Below, one piece after another: positions 40,578 through 49,838 of a stretch of 59,582 nucleotides of DNA; position 1 is the stretch's first letter; each line of letters begins with the position of its first letter. The notes beneath the pieces are model-generated. The model saw only the letters and a program-made list of their open reading frames with translations, searched no databases and was not told where the DNA came from. Where the stretch lies: positions 1 through 59,582 of the forward strand of contig CACWMK010000031.1 of the NCBI GenBank assembly GCA_902761905.1, given 5' to 3'. Made by a program: the position numbers and the translations under genes. The DNA comes from an uncultured Prevotellaceae bacterium (lineage in GTDB: Bacteria > Bacteroidota > Bacteroidia > Bacteroidales > Bacteroidaceae).

Positions 40578-41192
40578 ATGGATATCAATCAACAGATAAA
40601 AGAGATTAAGCAATCATTCCGCCTGATGATGGACGGAATGGTTGCCACCTCTATGCGTCAGAAGGGCGTTGACTACAAACTCAACTGGGGAGCCACATTG
40701 CCACGACTGAAAGCAAAGGCAGATGAAATCGGTAAGAATTACGACCTTGCCATTGCTCTGTGGAAGGAGAATGTACGCGAATGCAAGATATTGGCCACAA
40801 TGATAATGCCAGCCGACCAGATGCTGCCCGAGGTAGCAGATATATGGATGGAGCAGACCGATGCTCAGGAGATAGCCGAGCAGGCTGCATTCAACCTCTA
40901 TCAGTACCTGCCATACGCAGCCGAAAAGGCATACACATGGATGGCGTCTGATAAGGAACTATATCAGCTTTGCGGTTTCCATATCCTGTCGCGACTGTTT
41001 ATGAACGGTCAGGAGCCCAACGAGCGTGGCATCAACGAGTTTATTGATCAGGCATTGGCTGCACTTCAGGGCGACAGTCTGATGGTTCGTAAAGCCGCCA
41101 TGAATACCATGCTTCGTTTCTCAGAACTTGGATTAGTATACACTCGTCTTGCAAAAAGTGCATTAAAACAGGTTAATTTGGATTTTTTATAA
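40578..41192 (+). CDS. DNA alkylation repair-like protein (AlkD family)
   Basis: The 204-aa all-helical protein is built of HEAT-like repeats (LWKENVRECKILATMIM, WMEQTDAQEIAEQAAFNLYQ) as in AlkD DNA glycosylases. AlkD flips and removes N3- and N7-alkylated bases. The family average is about 220-240 aa, so this is a slightly short member, and I cannot see the catalytic Asp with certainty. It lies on the plus strand between DPP III and fur. A structural (non-glycosylase) member of the same fold is an alternative. Confidence 0.75.
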   Translation: MDINQQIKEIKQSFRLMMDGMVATSMRQKGVDYKLNWGATLPRLKAKADEIGKNYDLAIALWKENVRECKILATMIMPADQMLPEVADIWMEQTDAQEIAEQAAFNLYQYLPYAAEKAYTWMASDKELYQLCGFHILSRLFMNGQEPNERGINEFIDQALAALQGDSLMVRKAAMNTMLRFSELGLVYTRLAKSALKQVNLDFL

Positions 41193-41223
41193 ATAATGTT
41201 TCTTTTATCTGCGGGAAAATGTG

Positions 41224-41231
41224 TACCTTTG
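41224..41231 (+). promoter_or_regulatory. -7 box of the fur-purA-hisS operon
   Basis: TACCTTTG, with only a weak -33; ATG of fur at 41255. Confidence 0.5.
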
Positions 41232-41254
41232 TGCGGTTTTCGTGAGAGAGTCAG

Positions 41255-41758
41255 ATGAAAGAAAGTGTAATAGCTGCCGCAGAAAGGCTTTTGGACAACT
41301 ATCTTGAGATGAATAATCATCGCAAGACTCCTGAGCGTTACAGCATCCTCAGGGCCATCTACAGCATAAACGGGCACTTTACTATCGAGGAGCTTAAGGC
41401 GCGATTGGCACAAGACATGGATTTCCCTGTTAGCAGGGCCACACTTTACAACACGCTAAATCTGTTTCTTACTCTTCGTCTGGTGGTTCGCCACCGCTTT
41501 CAGGGCTCAACCAAGTATGAGGCATGCTACGACAGTCAGAGCCATTGCCACCAGATATGTTCGGTGTGCGGCAAGGTCACAGAGATTAAGTCGGCCGAGA
41601 TAATCGAGGCAGTAGAGAATCTTCGACTTAAGCGTTTCCGCAAGGACGGATTTGCTCTCTACATCTATGGTATCTGTAGCACGTGCCAGGTTAAGATGAC
41701 CAAACGCAAGAAGACAAGTGGATCAAAAAGTAATAACAAGAATACAACTGAAAAATGA
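41255..41758 (+). CDS. Fur-family metal-dependent repressor
   Basis: The 167-aa protein has a winged-helix N-terminal half (ERYSILRAIYSINGHFTIEE, FPVSRATLYNTLNLFL) and a metal and dimer domain. SHCHQICSVCGKVTE and GICSTCQVKMT hold the four structural zinc cysteines. It is a Fur-like regulator; iron, zinc and peroxide sensing cannot be told apart from sequence. The C-terminus is Lys/Ser/Asn-rich. Its stop overlaps the purA start (ATGA at 41755-41758), so it is cotranscribed with purA and hisS, which is unusual company for a metal regulator. Confidence 0.88.
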   Translation: MKESVIAAAERLLDNYLEMNNHRKTPERYSILRAIYSINGHFTIEELKARLAQDMDFPVSRATLYNTLNLFLTLRLVVRHRFQGSTKYEACYDSQSHCHQICSVCGKVTEIKSAEIIEAVENLRLKRFRKDGFALYIYGICSTCQVKMTKRKKTSGSKSNNKNTTEK

Positions 41759-43029
41759 ACAAAGGTAAAGTTGACGTCCTGCTCGGTTTGCAGTGGGGCG
41801 ATGAAGGTAAAGGTAAGGTGGTTGATGTACTCACCCCTAAGTACGATGTAGTTGCCCGTTTCCAGGGTGGTCCTAACGCAGGCCATACACTGGAGTTTGA
41901 GGGACAGAAGTATGTACTTCGTTCAATCCCATCAGGTATTTTCCAGGGCGACAAGGTTAACATTATCGGTAACGGTGTGGTTCTGGCTCCAGACCTGTTC
42001 ATGGAGGAGGCCAAGGCTCTCGAGGCCAGCGGTCATGAGCTGCGTAGCCGTCTGCACATCTCAAAAAAGGCCCATCTTATTATGCCTACCCATCGCGTGC
42101 TCGATGCTGCATACGAGGCTCAGAAGGGTAAGGATAAGGTAGGTACTACCGGTAAGGGTATTGGTCCTACTTATACCGATAAGGTAAGTCGTACCGGTCT
42201 GCGTGTTGGCGATATCCTCGAGAACTTCGAGGAGAAGTACGCTAAGGCAAAGGCTCGCCACGAGGCTATCCTTAAGTCGCTCAACTTTGATTATGATATC
42301 GCTGAGGTCGAGAAGAAGTGGCTCGAGGGTATCGAGTATCTTCGTCAGTTCCCGATCGTTGATTCAGAGCACGAGATCAACAACCTGCTCAAGAGCGGCA
42401 AGAACGTACTCTGCGAGGGCGCTCAGGGCACCATGCTCGATGTTGACTTCGGTTCATATCCATTTGTAACATCATCCAACACCATTTGTGCAGGTGCATG
42501 CACAGGTCTTGGTATCGGTCCTAATAAGATTGGCGACGTTTACGGTATCATGAAGGCTTACTGCACACGTGTAGGAGCAGGTCCATTCCCCACAGAACTG
42601 TTCGATGAGACTGGTAAAAAGATTCGCGACCTGGGCCACGAGTACGGTGCTGTTACCGGTCGTGAGCGTCGTTGCGGTTGGATCGACCTTGTAGCACTTA
42701 AGTATTCTATCATGGTCAACGGTGTTACCCAGCTCATTATGATGAAGAGCGACGTGCTCGACGGATTCGATACCATCAAGGCTTGCGTAGCTTATAAGCA
42801 AAACGGTCAGGAGATCGACTACTTCCCATACAACATCGAGGACGGCATCGAGCCTGTATATCAGGAGCTGCCAGGTTGGAAGACCGACATGACCAAGTTT
42901 ACTAGCGAAGATCAGTTCCCCAAGGAGTTTAGCGACTATATCTCATTCTTAGAGAAGCAGTTAGAGACTCCTATTTCAATTATCTCTATAGGTCCAGACC
43001 GCGACCAGACTATTGTAAGAAAGAAGTAA
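41755..43029 (+). CDS. purA: adenylosuccinate synthase
   Basis: It joins IMP and aspartate with GTP to form adenylosuccinate on the way to AMP. The 424-aa protein has the family start DVLLGLQWGDEGKGKVVDVL (IMP and GTP loop), PNAGHTLEFEGQKY, GTTGKGIGPTYTDK and TGRERRCGWIDLVALK. Length and order are normal. The start overlaps the fur stop, so translation is coupled. hisS starts 4 nt after the stop. Confidence 0.96.
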   Translation: MNKGKVDVLLGLQWGDEGKGKVVDVLTPKYDVVARFQGGPNAGHTLEFEGQKYVLRSIPSGIFQGDKVNIIGNGVVLAPDLFMEEAKALEASGHELRSRLHISKKAHLIMPTHRVLDAAYEAQKGKDKVGTTGKGIGPTYTDKVSRTGLRVGDILENFEEKYAKAKARHEAILKSLNFDYDIAEVEKKWLEGIEYLRQFPIVDSEHEINNLLKSGKNVLCEGAQGTMLDVDFGSYPFVTSSNTICAGACTGLGIGPNKIGDVYGIMKAYCTRVGAGPFPTELFDETGKKIRDLGHEYGAVTGRERRCGWIDLVALKYSIMVNGVTQLIMMKSDVLDGFDTIKACVAYKQNGQEIDYFPYNIEDGIEPVYQELPGWKTDMTKFTSEDQFPKEFSDYISFLEKQLETPISIISIGPDRDQTIVRKK

Positions 43030-43032
43030 TAA

Positions 43033-44397
43033 ATGGCACAGAAACCAAGTATACCCAAAGGAACCCGCGACTTTTCGCCATTGGAGATGGCGAAGCGCAA
43101 TTATATTTTTGACACTATCAAGCAGGTGTATCAGCTCTACGGCTTTCAGCAGATAGAGACCCCCGCCATGGAAACTCTCGGCACACTGATGGGCAAATAT
43201 GGCGAAGAGGGCGACAAACTGCTGTTCAAGGTGCTTAACTCTGGTGATTATCTCTCGAAGGTTACACCCGAGGAGTTGGCCGAGCGCAACTCACTGCGTC
43301 TTGCTGCAAAACTCTGCGAGAAGGGCCTTCGCTATGACCTTACAGTGCCCTTTGCCCGCTACGTGGTGATGCACCGCGAGGAGTTGCAGCTCCCATTCAA
43401 GCGTTACCAGATGCAGCCAGTATGGCGTGCTGACCGCCCACAGAAGGGCCGTTATCGCGAGTTCTGGCAGTTTGATGGCGACATCGTAGGCTCCGATTCA
43501 CTGCTCAACGAGGTTGAGTTGATGCAGATTGTCGACACCGTATTCAGCCGTTTCGGCGTACGTGTGCAGATTAAGATCAACAACCGCAAGATACTCACCG
43601 GTATTGCCGAGGTTATCGGTGCTGCCGAAAAGATCGTAGATATTACCGTAGCTATCGACAAACTCGATAAGATCGGTCTCGACAACGTCAATCAGGAACT
43701 TCGTGAGGATGGTCTGTCTGACGAACAGATCGAGAAACTTCAGCCCATCATCTCGCTCGAAGGCACCAACGATGAGAAACTGAATACCATTGCTGAGGTA
43801 CTAGCCACCAGCGAGATTGGTATCAAGGGCGTAGAGGAGACTCGTTTCATCCTCGACACATTGAAGGCACTCGGACTTAAGAACGAGATACAGCTCGACC
43901 TTACACTGGCACGTGGTCTCAACTACTATACCGGTGCCATCTTCGAGGTTAAGGCGCTCGACGTTCAGATCGGTTCTATCACTGGTGGTGGTCGTTACGA
44001 CAATCTCACCGGCATCTTCGGCATGCCAGGAATCTCTGGTGTAGGTATCAGCTTCGGTGTAGACCGTATATTCGACGTGCTCAATGTACTCGACTGCTAT
44101 CCAAAGGATGCTACCAACGGTACCCAGCTGCTGTTCATCAACTTTGGCGACAAGGAGACTGCCTACTGTCTGCCATTCGTGGCTAAGGCTCGTGAGGCCG
44201 GTATCCATACCGAGATCTTCCCCGATTCAACTAAGATGAAGAAGCAGATGTCGTATGCTAACGCCAAGCAGATACCTTTCGTAGCACTGGCTGGCGAAAA
44301 TGAGATGGCCGAAGGCAAGCTCACCTTGAAGAATATGGAATCAGGCGAGCAGAATCTCGTAACTATTGATGAAATCATTAAGACGATTCTTGCGTAA
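43033..44397 (+). CDS. hisS: histidyl-tRNA synthetase
   Basis: It charges tRNA-His with histidine using ATP. The 454-aa class II synthetase has [20 protein letters not shown] (motif 1 region), the motif 2 segment around [21 protein letters not shown], the histidine signature [17 protein letters not shown] and motif 3 [22 protein letters not shown]. The C-terminal anticodon domain follows (about 350-450). It is the last gene of the fur-purA-hisS block and is followed by a clear terminator. Confidence 0.96.
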   Translation: MAQKPSIPKGTRDFSPLEMAKRNYIFDTIKQVYQLYGFQQIETPAMETLGTLMGKYGEEGDKLLFKVLNSGDYLSKVTPEELAERNSLRLAAKLCEKGLRYDLTVPFARYVVMHREELQLPFKRYQMQPVWRADRPQKGRYREFWQFDGDIVGSDSLLNEVELMQIVDTVFSRFGVRVQIKINNRKILTGIAEVIGAAEKIVDITVAIDKLDKIGLDNVNQELREDGLSDEQIEKLQPIISLEGTNDEKLNTIAEVLATSEIGIKGVEETRFILDTLKALGLKNEIQLDLTLARGLNYYTGAIFEVKALDVQIGSITGGGRYDNLTGIFGMPGISGVGISFGVDRIFDVLNVLDCYPKDATNGTQLLFINFGDKETAYCLPFVAKAREAGIHTEIFPDSTKMKKQMSYANAKQIPFVALAGENEMAEGKLTLKNMESGEQNLVTIDEIIKTILA

Positions 44398-44416
44398 TCG
44401 TTGATATAACTAATCA

Positions 44417-44448
44417 ATCCCCCTCTGCACAGTGGAGGGGGATTTCTA
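44417..44448 (+). terminator. intrinsic terminator after hisS
   Basis: ATCCCCCTC (44417-44425) / GAGGGGGAT (44435-44443), then TTCTACTT. Confidence 0.75.
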
Positions 44449-44465
44449 CTTAAACAATTAAAACA

Positions 44466-45287
44466 ATGAAAAGATTATCGTTATTATTCCTTCTGGGCGG
44501 ATTGTTGCTTCTTACGGCGATGACTCCCGATAGAACCACAACCATCTTTGTGATTGGCGACTCTACAGCAGCCAATAAGGATACCACAGGCGGCAAGCAG
44601 GAACGCGGGTGGGGCATGATGCTCCAGGACTGCTTTGATGCCGACTATATCGTAGTGGATAATCATGCTGTAAACGGTCGCAGTTCAAAGAGTTTCATCG
44701 ACGAAGGCCGTTGGGACAAGGTGCTCGCTAAAATTAAGCCAGGCGACTATGTCATCATACAGTTTGGTCATAACGACGAGAAACCACAGCCAGCCCGCCA
44801 CACCGACCCCGGTTCTACGTTCGATGACAATCTGGCCAAGTATGTACGCGAGACACGCGAGCACGGCGGAATACCAGTACTGATGAATGCAGTGGCACGC
44901 CGCGACTTCTTTATACAGACCCCCACTAACGATGATGATGAGAAATTGCGTAACACCACCTTCAAGGATGGTGGCAATCGTAAGGAAGGACCTACGCTCA
45001 ACGACACCCACGGACTGTATCGTGTGGTTCCCATGGACGTAGCACACTACATGAAGTGCCACTTTGTTGATGCCAACAAGATTACCAGCGACCTTGAGCA
45101 GAGTCTTGGCACCGAGGGGTCTAAGGCGCTCCACATGTGGTTCCTGCCCGGTCAGGAGCCCAGCGAGCCTCAGGGCAAACAAGACAATACACATTATAAT
45201 AAGTATGGTGCCCGTGTTGTTGCCAATTTGTTGGCCGATGCACTCTGCGTAGAGATACCTGTGTTGAGCAAATATCGAAAAAAATAG
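44466..45287 (+). CDS. SGNH-type esterase, rhamnogalacturonan acetylesterase-like
   Basis: The 273-aa exported enzyme has a signal peptide (about 20 residues) and the SGNH blocks: FVIGDSTAANKDTT (nucleophile Ser), NGRSSKSF, FGHNDEKP and, near the end, DNTHYNKYGARVVANLLADA (catalytic Asp and His). The block order fits rhamnogalacturonan acetylesterases, which take acetyl groups off pectin. The exact substrate is not known. No other pectin gene is close by; the GH51 arabinofuranosidase is 8 kb away. Confidence 0.85.
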   Translation: MKRLSLLFLLGGLLLLTAMTPDRTTTIFVIGDSTAANKDTTGGKQERGWGMMLQDCFDADYIVVDNHAVNGRSSKSFIDEGRWDKVLAKIKPGDYVIIQFGHNDEKPQPARHTDPGSTFDDNLAKYVRETREHGGIPVLMNAVARRDFFIQTPTNDDDEKLRNTTFKDGGNRKEGPTLNDTHGLYRVVPMDVAHYMKCHFVDANKITSDLEQSLGTEGSKALHMWFLPGQEPSEPQGKQDNTHYNKYGARVVANLLADALCVEIPVLSKYRKK

Positions 45288-45311
45288 CGCAAAATTGCAA
45301 TATTTTGAAAT

Positions 45312-45346
45312 AAATCCTGCAAAATGCTTGCAGGATTTATTTTTTA
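45312..45346 (+). terminator. intrinsic terminator after the SGNH esterase
   Basis: AAATCCTGCAA (45312-45322) / TTGCAGGATTT (45328-45338), then ATTTTTTATT. Confidence 0.85.
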
Positions 45347-45358
45347 TTCTTATATTTG
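45327..45358 (+). promoter_or_regulatory. rubrerythrin promoter
   Basis: CTTG (45327-45330), 20 nt, TATATTTG (45351-45358). The -33 half lies inside the preceding terminator hairpin. Confidence 0.6.
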
Positions 45359-45405
45359 CCGACGTAAGTACAATTAACTCATTTAATAACTAAACAAATA
45401 TTATT

Positions 45406-45963
45406 ATGACAAAGAAATTTATTTGCGCTGTATGTGGTTATATCTACGAAGGCGAGAATCCCCCCGAGAAGTGTCCAATCTGTAAGGCTCCTGCATCTAA
45501 GTTCTCTGAGCTTAAGGACGATGCCGACATGACTTATGCCACCGTTCATAAGATTGGCGATGGCAAGCCCGAGGGTGTATCAGACGAGATGATCAACGAC
45601 CTGCGTGCACATTTCAACGGTGAGTGCGGCGAGGTAGGTATGTATCTGGCTATGGCACGTCAGGCTGATCGCGAGGGTTATCCTGAGATTGCCGAGGCAT
45701 TCAAGCGCTATGCATTCGAGGAGGCCGACCACGCTTCACGCTTTGCTGAGCTACTGGGCGAGTGCGTATGGGACACCAAGACCAATCTGGAGAAGCGTGC
45801 TGCTGCCGAGGCTGGTGCTTGCGAGGATAAGTTCCGTATTGCCAAGAACGCTAAGGCTGCCGGTTTCGACGCTATCCACGACACTGTTCACGAGATGGCT
45901 AAGGACGAGGCTCGCCATGGTGCTGGTTTTGCCGGACTGCTCAAGCGCTATTTTGGCAAGTAA
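45406..45963 (+). CDS. reverse rubrerythrin (NADH peroxidase type)
   Basis: The 185-aa protein has a rubredoxin-like zinc or iron knot at the N-terminus ([20 protein letters not shown]) and a diiron four-helix domain after it ([52 protein letters not shown]). This domain order is the reverse of classical rubrerythrin. Such proteins reduce hydrogen peroxide with NADH-derived electrons and protect anaerobes from oxygen. It is transcribed alone, from the promoter at 45327, and no reductase gene is adjacent. Confidence 0.9.
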   Translation: MTKKFICAVCGYIYEGENPPEKCPICKAPASKFSELKDDADMTYATVHKIGDGKPEGVSDEMINDLRAHFNGECGEVGMYLAMARQADREGYPEIAEAFKRYAFEEADHASRFAELLGECVWDTKTNLEKRAAAEAGACEDKFRIAKNAKAAGFDAIHDTVHEMAKDEARHGAGFAGLLKRYFGK

Positions 45964-46003
45964 GCTACACAATAAATCAAAGATTTATCCGTTTTATCAT
46001 TAG

Positions 46004-47329
46004 ATGAAACGGATATTCTTTTTTCTCATAACGATACTTGCCTTTGTGGCATGTGCTGATGATGACTCATTCTCGTCGTCGTCCGCTTTGCGAATAGACT
46101 TCCCGGCCGACACCATCCAATTCGACACGGTGTTCAGTCGTACAGCCTCGTCCACCTATTCATTCTGGGTTCACAATCGCAACAACTCTGGCATTAGGAT
46201 GCAGAGCGTACGCCTTAAGCGCGGCAACCAGACAGGTTTCCGTGTCAATGTCGACGGCATATACCTCGACAATGCCAAGGGTTCGCAGACCAACGATATA
46301 GAGATTCGCCAGAACGATAGTATTCTGGTGTTTGTAGAGATCACTCCCTACGAGACCCACAGCGATGAGCCGGTGTCGATTACCGACCATTTGGTGTTCC
46401 AGTCCGAAGGTGGCACCGAGCAGAGCATTTGCCTGCAGGCATGGGCATGGGACGCTGTTAAACTGTACTCGCCAGTAATCGAGACCGACTCGGTGATAGA
46501 ATCTGTCAAACCACTTGTGATTTATGGCGATTTCACCGTTGCTGAGGGCGCTCATCTCACCATCCGAAACACCACGCTCTACTTCCACGATGCATCCGGT
46601 ATGAATGTCTACGGCACGCTGCTGACCGACAACTGCACCATGCGTGGCGACCGACTGGACCGCATGTTCTCATACCTGCCTTACGACCGTGTGCCAGGGC
46701 AGTGGAAGGGCGTTCGATTTTATGAAAGTTCACGTGATAACGTATTGATTAATACGCAGATACGAAATTCTTACGAAGGATTGGTTTGCGATTCTGCAGC
46801 TATCGATTCTATCAGCTTCCGACTGTTGATGCAGCAGTGCGTGGTACATAACACTCAGGGCAATGCCGTACAACTTACTAATACACACGCCCGATTAGAG
46901 AACTGCCAACTGTCAAACGCTCAGGGCGACTGCCTGCATATCGACGGTGGAATCGTCGAAATCTCGTATTGCACACTGGCCCAGTTCTATCCGTTCACGG
47001 GTGGTCGCGGTGCAGCGATGTATATCACCAATCATCATCCCCTGTTAGCCCTCAGTTGTGTAGGCTCTATACTTACCGGCTATGACGATGATGTGCTGAT
47101 GGGCAATCGCATTGGCGACGAAACACCGTTTAATTTCACATTCAGTCAGTGCCTGCTGCGCACACCTGCTGATGATGATACTGACCATTTCAACGACATT
47201 ATCTGGGAATCGCCCAAAGATTCTATTCAAGGAAAAGCTCATTTCATCAAGATTGATGAAGACAACCTTGATTACGATTTCCACCTCGACTCATTGTCGA
47301 CGGCAGTTGGATTGGGATGCTACCATTAG
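46004..47329 (+). CDS. lipoprotein with right-handed beta-helix repeats
   Basis: The 441-aa protein has a lipoprotein signal (MKRIFFFLITILAFVAC, lipidated C17). An Asp/Ser-rich start is followed by an Ig-like beta part (DTIQFDTVFSRTASSTYSFW) typical of Bacteroidales. From residue about 165 come short beta-strand rungs (LVIYGDFTVAEGAHLTIRNT, GMNVYGTLLTDNCTM, NAVQLTNTHARLENCQLSNA) of a pectate-lyase-like parallel helix. It is likely exported to the cell surface. I cannot name a substrate. It overlaps convergent cdd by 4 nt. Confidence 0.75.
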   Translation: MKRIFFFLITILAFVACADDDSFSSSSALRIDFPADTIQFDTVFSRTASSTYSFWVHNRNNSGIRMQSVRLKRGNQTGFRVNVDGIYLDNAKGSQTNDIEIRQNDSILVFVEITPYETHSDEPVSITDHLVFQSEGGTEQSICLQAWAWDAVKLYSPVIETDSVIESVKPLVIYGDFTVAEGAHLTIRNTTLYFHDASGMNVYGTLLTDNCTMRGDRLDRMFSYLPYDRVPGQWKGVRFYESSRDNVLINTQIRNSYEGLVCDSAAIDSISFRLLMQQCVVHNTQGNAVQLTNTHARLENCQLSNAQGDCLHIDGGIVEISYCTLAQFYPFTGGRGAAMYITNHHPLLALSCVGSILTGYDDDVLMGNRIGDETPFNFTFSQCLLRTPADDDTDHFNDIIWESPKDSIQGKAHFIKIDEDNLDYDFHLDSLSTAVGLGCYH

Positions 47330-47799
47330 AATTTATTGAATGTCAGTGGCATCAGTTCCTTGATACCATCTATCACGTACACGTACTTCTTACCATAAAG
47401 AAGTATACGTATAGGCGCGCCTGCGCGTGTTTCCGATTCTATTATCACCTGTCGGCACGATCCGCACGGACCTACTGGCTCTTCCTCCAGATCGCCGTGA
47501 GTGCCACGTGCTGCAATGGCCAGCATGCGTACAGGCTGGTCGGGATACTGGGCTCCGGCTGCAAACAGTGCAGTGCGCTCAGCACAGAGTCCCGAAGGAT
47601 AGGCCGCATTCTCCTGATTGCAACCTATTATCTCCACACCATTATCCAGTCTCACTGCGGCACCTACACAGAATTTAGAGTAGGGTGCATAGCTGCGGCT
47701 AGTGCCCTCGATGGCCAGTTCCACCAAGTGTCTTTCCTCTGCACTCAGTTCATCCATGTCGCACACCTTAATAACCGACTTTAGCTCCAGTTCTCTCAT
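47326..47799 (-). CDS. cdd: cytidine deaminase
   Basis: It deaminates cytidine and deoxycytidine to uridine forms for pyrimidine salvage. The 157-aa protein carries the zinc site of the family: NAAYPSGLCAERTALF (Cys and catalytic Glu) and GPCGSCRQVIIE (two Cys). Length is usual for tetrameric CDAs. It is convergent with the lipoprotein gene and divergent from the glucosaminidase, so it has its own transcript. Confidence 0.94.
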   Translation of the reverse strand: MRELELKSVIKVCDMDELSAEERHLVELAIEGTSRSYAPYSKFCVGAAVRLDNGVEIIGCNQENAAYPSGLCAERTALFAAGAQYPDQPVRMLAIAARGTHGDLEEEPVGPCGSCRQVIIESETRAGAPIRILLYGKKYVYVIDGIKELMPLTFNKF

Positions 47800-47875
47800 A
47801 AATTGCTATATTTTTCGGCAAATTTACAAATAATTCGAGAGAAATCATTATTTTTGCACAAATAATTTGCATAAT

Positions 47876-48787
47876 ATGAGAAAAATATTCCTTTTTATAG
47901 CCATTTCCATGTCTCTTTCTGCATTTTCGCAGATGAAGTGGAACTCGGCTTACCAGCAATATATCGACCAATATAAGGATATCGCCATCGAGCAGATGCA
48001 GCGTTACCGCATACCTGCATCCATCACTCTGGCTCAGGGACTGCTTGAGAGCGGTGCCGGTCGCAGCGAACTCACACGCAACAGCAACAACCACTTCGGT
48101 ATTAAGTGCAACAACAACTGGACCGGACGTCGAACTTATCACGACGACGACCAGAAGAACGACTGTTTCCGTGTGTATGATAGCGCCTACGAGTCGTACG
48201 AAGACCACTCAAAGTTCCTCTCGGGCAATCAGCGCTACCGTCCGCTGTTCCAGCTCAAACCCACCGACTATAAGGGATGGGCCAAGGGACTAAAGGCCTG
48301 CGGCTATGCCACCAGTCCTGTGTATGCTGAGAAACTGGTAGAGATCATTCAGCTGTACAAGCTGTACCAGTTCGACAGTGCCAAGGGCTACGACCACTTC
48401 ATGGCCCAGCGCACCAAGGATCAGAGTCCTATCGGCGCATCGCTCCACGCCATCAAGATATTCAATAAGAACTATTATATCATTGCCCGTCGCGGCGATA
48501 CCTTCAAGTCTATCGGCCAGGAGGTTGGCATCAGCTATCGCAAGATAGCCAAGTACAACGAGCGCAACCGTAAGGATCAGTTGCAGGAGGGCGAGGTCAT
48601 CTGGCTCAAGAAGAAGCAGAGCAAGGCGCCCAAGGACTACAAGGGTCGGCTGCACTATGTGCGCGGTGGCGAGTCGATGTACAGCATAGCCCAGCAGTAC
48701 GGCATCCGCCTTAAGAGTCTGTATAAGCTGAATAAGCTATCGCCCGACTATCAGATTAAGGTTGGCGATGGTCTCAGATTGAGATAA
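47876..48787 (+). CDS. exported glucosaminidase with two LysM domains
   Basis: The 303-aa protein cleaves peptidoglycan between GlcNAc and MurNAc. It has a signal peptide (about 19 residues: MRKIFLFIAISMSLSAFSQ), a GH73-like domain (about 25-170, with QGLLESGAGRSELTRNSNNH containing the catalytic Glu, and FRVYDSAYESYEDHSKFL) and two LysM repeats (about 198-245: ARRGDTFKSIGQEVGI; and 258-303: VRGGESMYSIAQQYGI) that bind glycan. A -7 box TATTTTTG is at 47849-47856. It is probably a cell-wall remodelling enzyme. Confidence 0.93.
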   Translation: MRKIFLFIAISMSLSAFSQMKWNSAYQQYIDQYKDIAIEQMQRYRIPASITLAQGLLESGAGRSELTRNSNNHFGIKCNNNWTGRRTYHDDDQKNDCFRVYDSAYESYEDHSKFLSGNQRYRPLFQLKPTDYKGWAKGLKACGYATSPVYAEKLVEIIQLYKLYQFDSAKGYDHFMAQRTKDQSPIGASLHAIKIFNKNYYIIARRGDTFKSIGQEVGISYRKIAKYNERNRKDQLQEGEVIWLKKKQSKAPKDYKGRLHYVRGGESMYSIAQQYGIRLKSLYKLNKLSPDYQIKVGDGLRLR

Positions 48788-48790
48788 GAA

Positions 48791-48827
48791 AAGAGTAGGG
48801 GGCTCAGTGCTCTCTACTCTTCTTTTT
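48791..48827 (+). terminator. terminator after the glucosaminidase
   Basis: AAGAGTAG (48791-48798) / CTACTCTT (48814-48821), then CTTTTTG. It abuts the convergent tRNA-Gly gene. Confidence 0.75.
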
Positions 48828-48828
48828 G

Positions 48829-48899
48829 AGCGGAATACGGGAATCGAACCCGCCTCCCAGGCTTGGGAAGCCCGTGCACTACCGATGTGCTAATTCCGC
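48829..48899 (-). tRNA. tRNA-Gly (CCC)
   Basis: 71-nt minus-strand tRNA: acceptor GCGGAAT / ATTCCGC, anticodon arm CGGGC-TTCCCAA-GCCTG (anticodon CCC, reads GGG), T arm GGGTTCGATTCCC. CCA is not encoded. Confidence 0.95.
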
Positions 48900-48935
48900 A
48901 GCCATTAAGAAAGGATGATATGTTTTGCCGAGGAG

Positions 48936-49008
<73 letters not shown>

Positions 49009-49027
49009 AGGTCTCCTTTAGCGGGTG

Positions 49028-49059
49028 CAAAAGTAGTCATTTTATTTGGACTCTGCAAA
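49028..49059 (-). promoter_or_regulatory. promoter of the tRNA-Thr / tRNA-Gly pair
   Basis: On the minus strand: TTTG (49059-49056), 20 nt, TACTTTTG (49035-49028). Confidence 0.7.
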
Positions 49060-49278
49060 TTTTCTAGCCATTATTTTCGTTAGAATGCCTATTTTTTATG
49101 TTTTCCGTAGTTTAGTTTGTATATCAAATCAGTCGATTGGCTGATACTTCATGCTGATTTACTGAATGTAGACCACTGTTGATTAAACTTCGGCTTACTC
49201 TTTGCGTCAAAGATGTAGTTGAAACAAAACAGAGAGTTAATGAACAGAAATATTAATTAAACAAAACTTATTAGAACA

Positions 49279-49758
49279 ATGAAAAAGATTTTATTCGCAA
49301 TCGTGGCAGCAGCGCTGGTTAGCACTCAGGCCATGGCACAGGATGAGAACAGTGAACAGCGCCCCGAGCGCAAGTTTGACAAGACCGAGATGGTGAAGCA
49401 TCGCACCGACGAGACTGTGAGCCGCTACAAGCTCAGCGACAAGCAGGCCAAGCAGTTGCTGGAGCTCAACACCAAGTTTGCCGACAAGATGGGCCCACGC
49501 GGACCTCGTCACGGTCGTCATCACGGCCGTCCAGGCGTAGGTCGTCCACCCATGCCACCATCTGATGCTCAGGCTCAGCGCCCAGAACCACCAAAGGACG
49601 ACACCAAGATGAAGGAGCGTCGTGCTGAGATGGAGAAGGCGATGAAGGAGTACGAAGCCGAGCTGCAGAAGATAATGACCGACGATCAGTACAAGAGTTA
49701 TCAGGAGGATCAGAAGAAAATGCGCGAGCGTGTACATCGTCCTCGCCGAGCAGAATAA
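49279..49758 (+). CDS. exported His/Pro/Arg-rich protein (DUF4890 type)
   Basis: The 159-aa protein has a signal peptide (MKKILFAIVAAALVSTQAMA). It then has a helix (TDETVSRYKLSDKQAKQLLE), a basic Gly/His/Pro/Arg stretch (PRGPRHGRHHGRPGVG) and a second helix pair (MEKAMKEYEAELQKIMTDDQ). This is the pattern of DUF4890 proteins and resembles Spy/CpxP stress chaperones. A periplasmic chaperone or metal-buffer role is inferred. About 270 nt upstream there is no gene except the tRNA promoter. Confidence 0.65.
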   Translation: MKKILFAIVAAALVSTQAMAQDENSEQRPERKFDKTEMVKHRTDETVSRYKLSDKQAKQLLELNTKFADKMGPRGPRHGRHHGRPGVGRPPMPPSDAQAQRPEPPKDDTKMKERRAEMEKAMKEYEAELQKIMTDDQYKSYQEDQKKMRERVHRPRRAE

Positions 49759-49777
49759 TTCCTTAATTGTATTAAAT

Positions 49778-49823
49778 ATTGCACAGAAAACAAAGGATTC
49801 TTTGGTTTTCTGTGCAATATTTT
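49778..49823 (+). terminator. terminator after the DUF4890-type gene
   Basis: Long stem ATTGCACAGAAAACAAAG (49778-49795) / CTTTGGTTTTCTGTGCAAT (49800-49818, one bulged G), then ATTTTG. Confidence 0.8.
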
Positions 49824-49832
49824 GTACCTTTG
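49801..49832 (+). promoter_or_regulatory. thioesterase promoter overlapping a terminator
   Basis: TTTG (49801-49804), 20 nt, TACCTTTG (49825-49832). The -33 is within the preceding terminator stem and the ATG at 49839 is 6 nt past the -7 box. Confidence 0.7.
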
Positions 49833-49838
49833 CAGGCG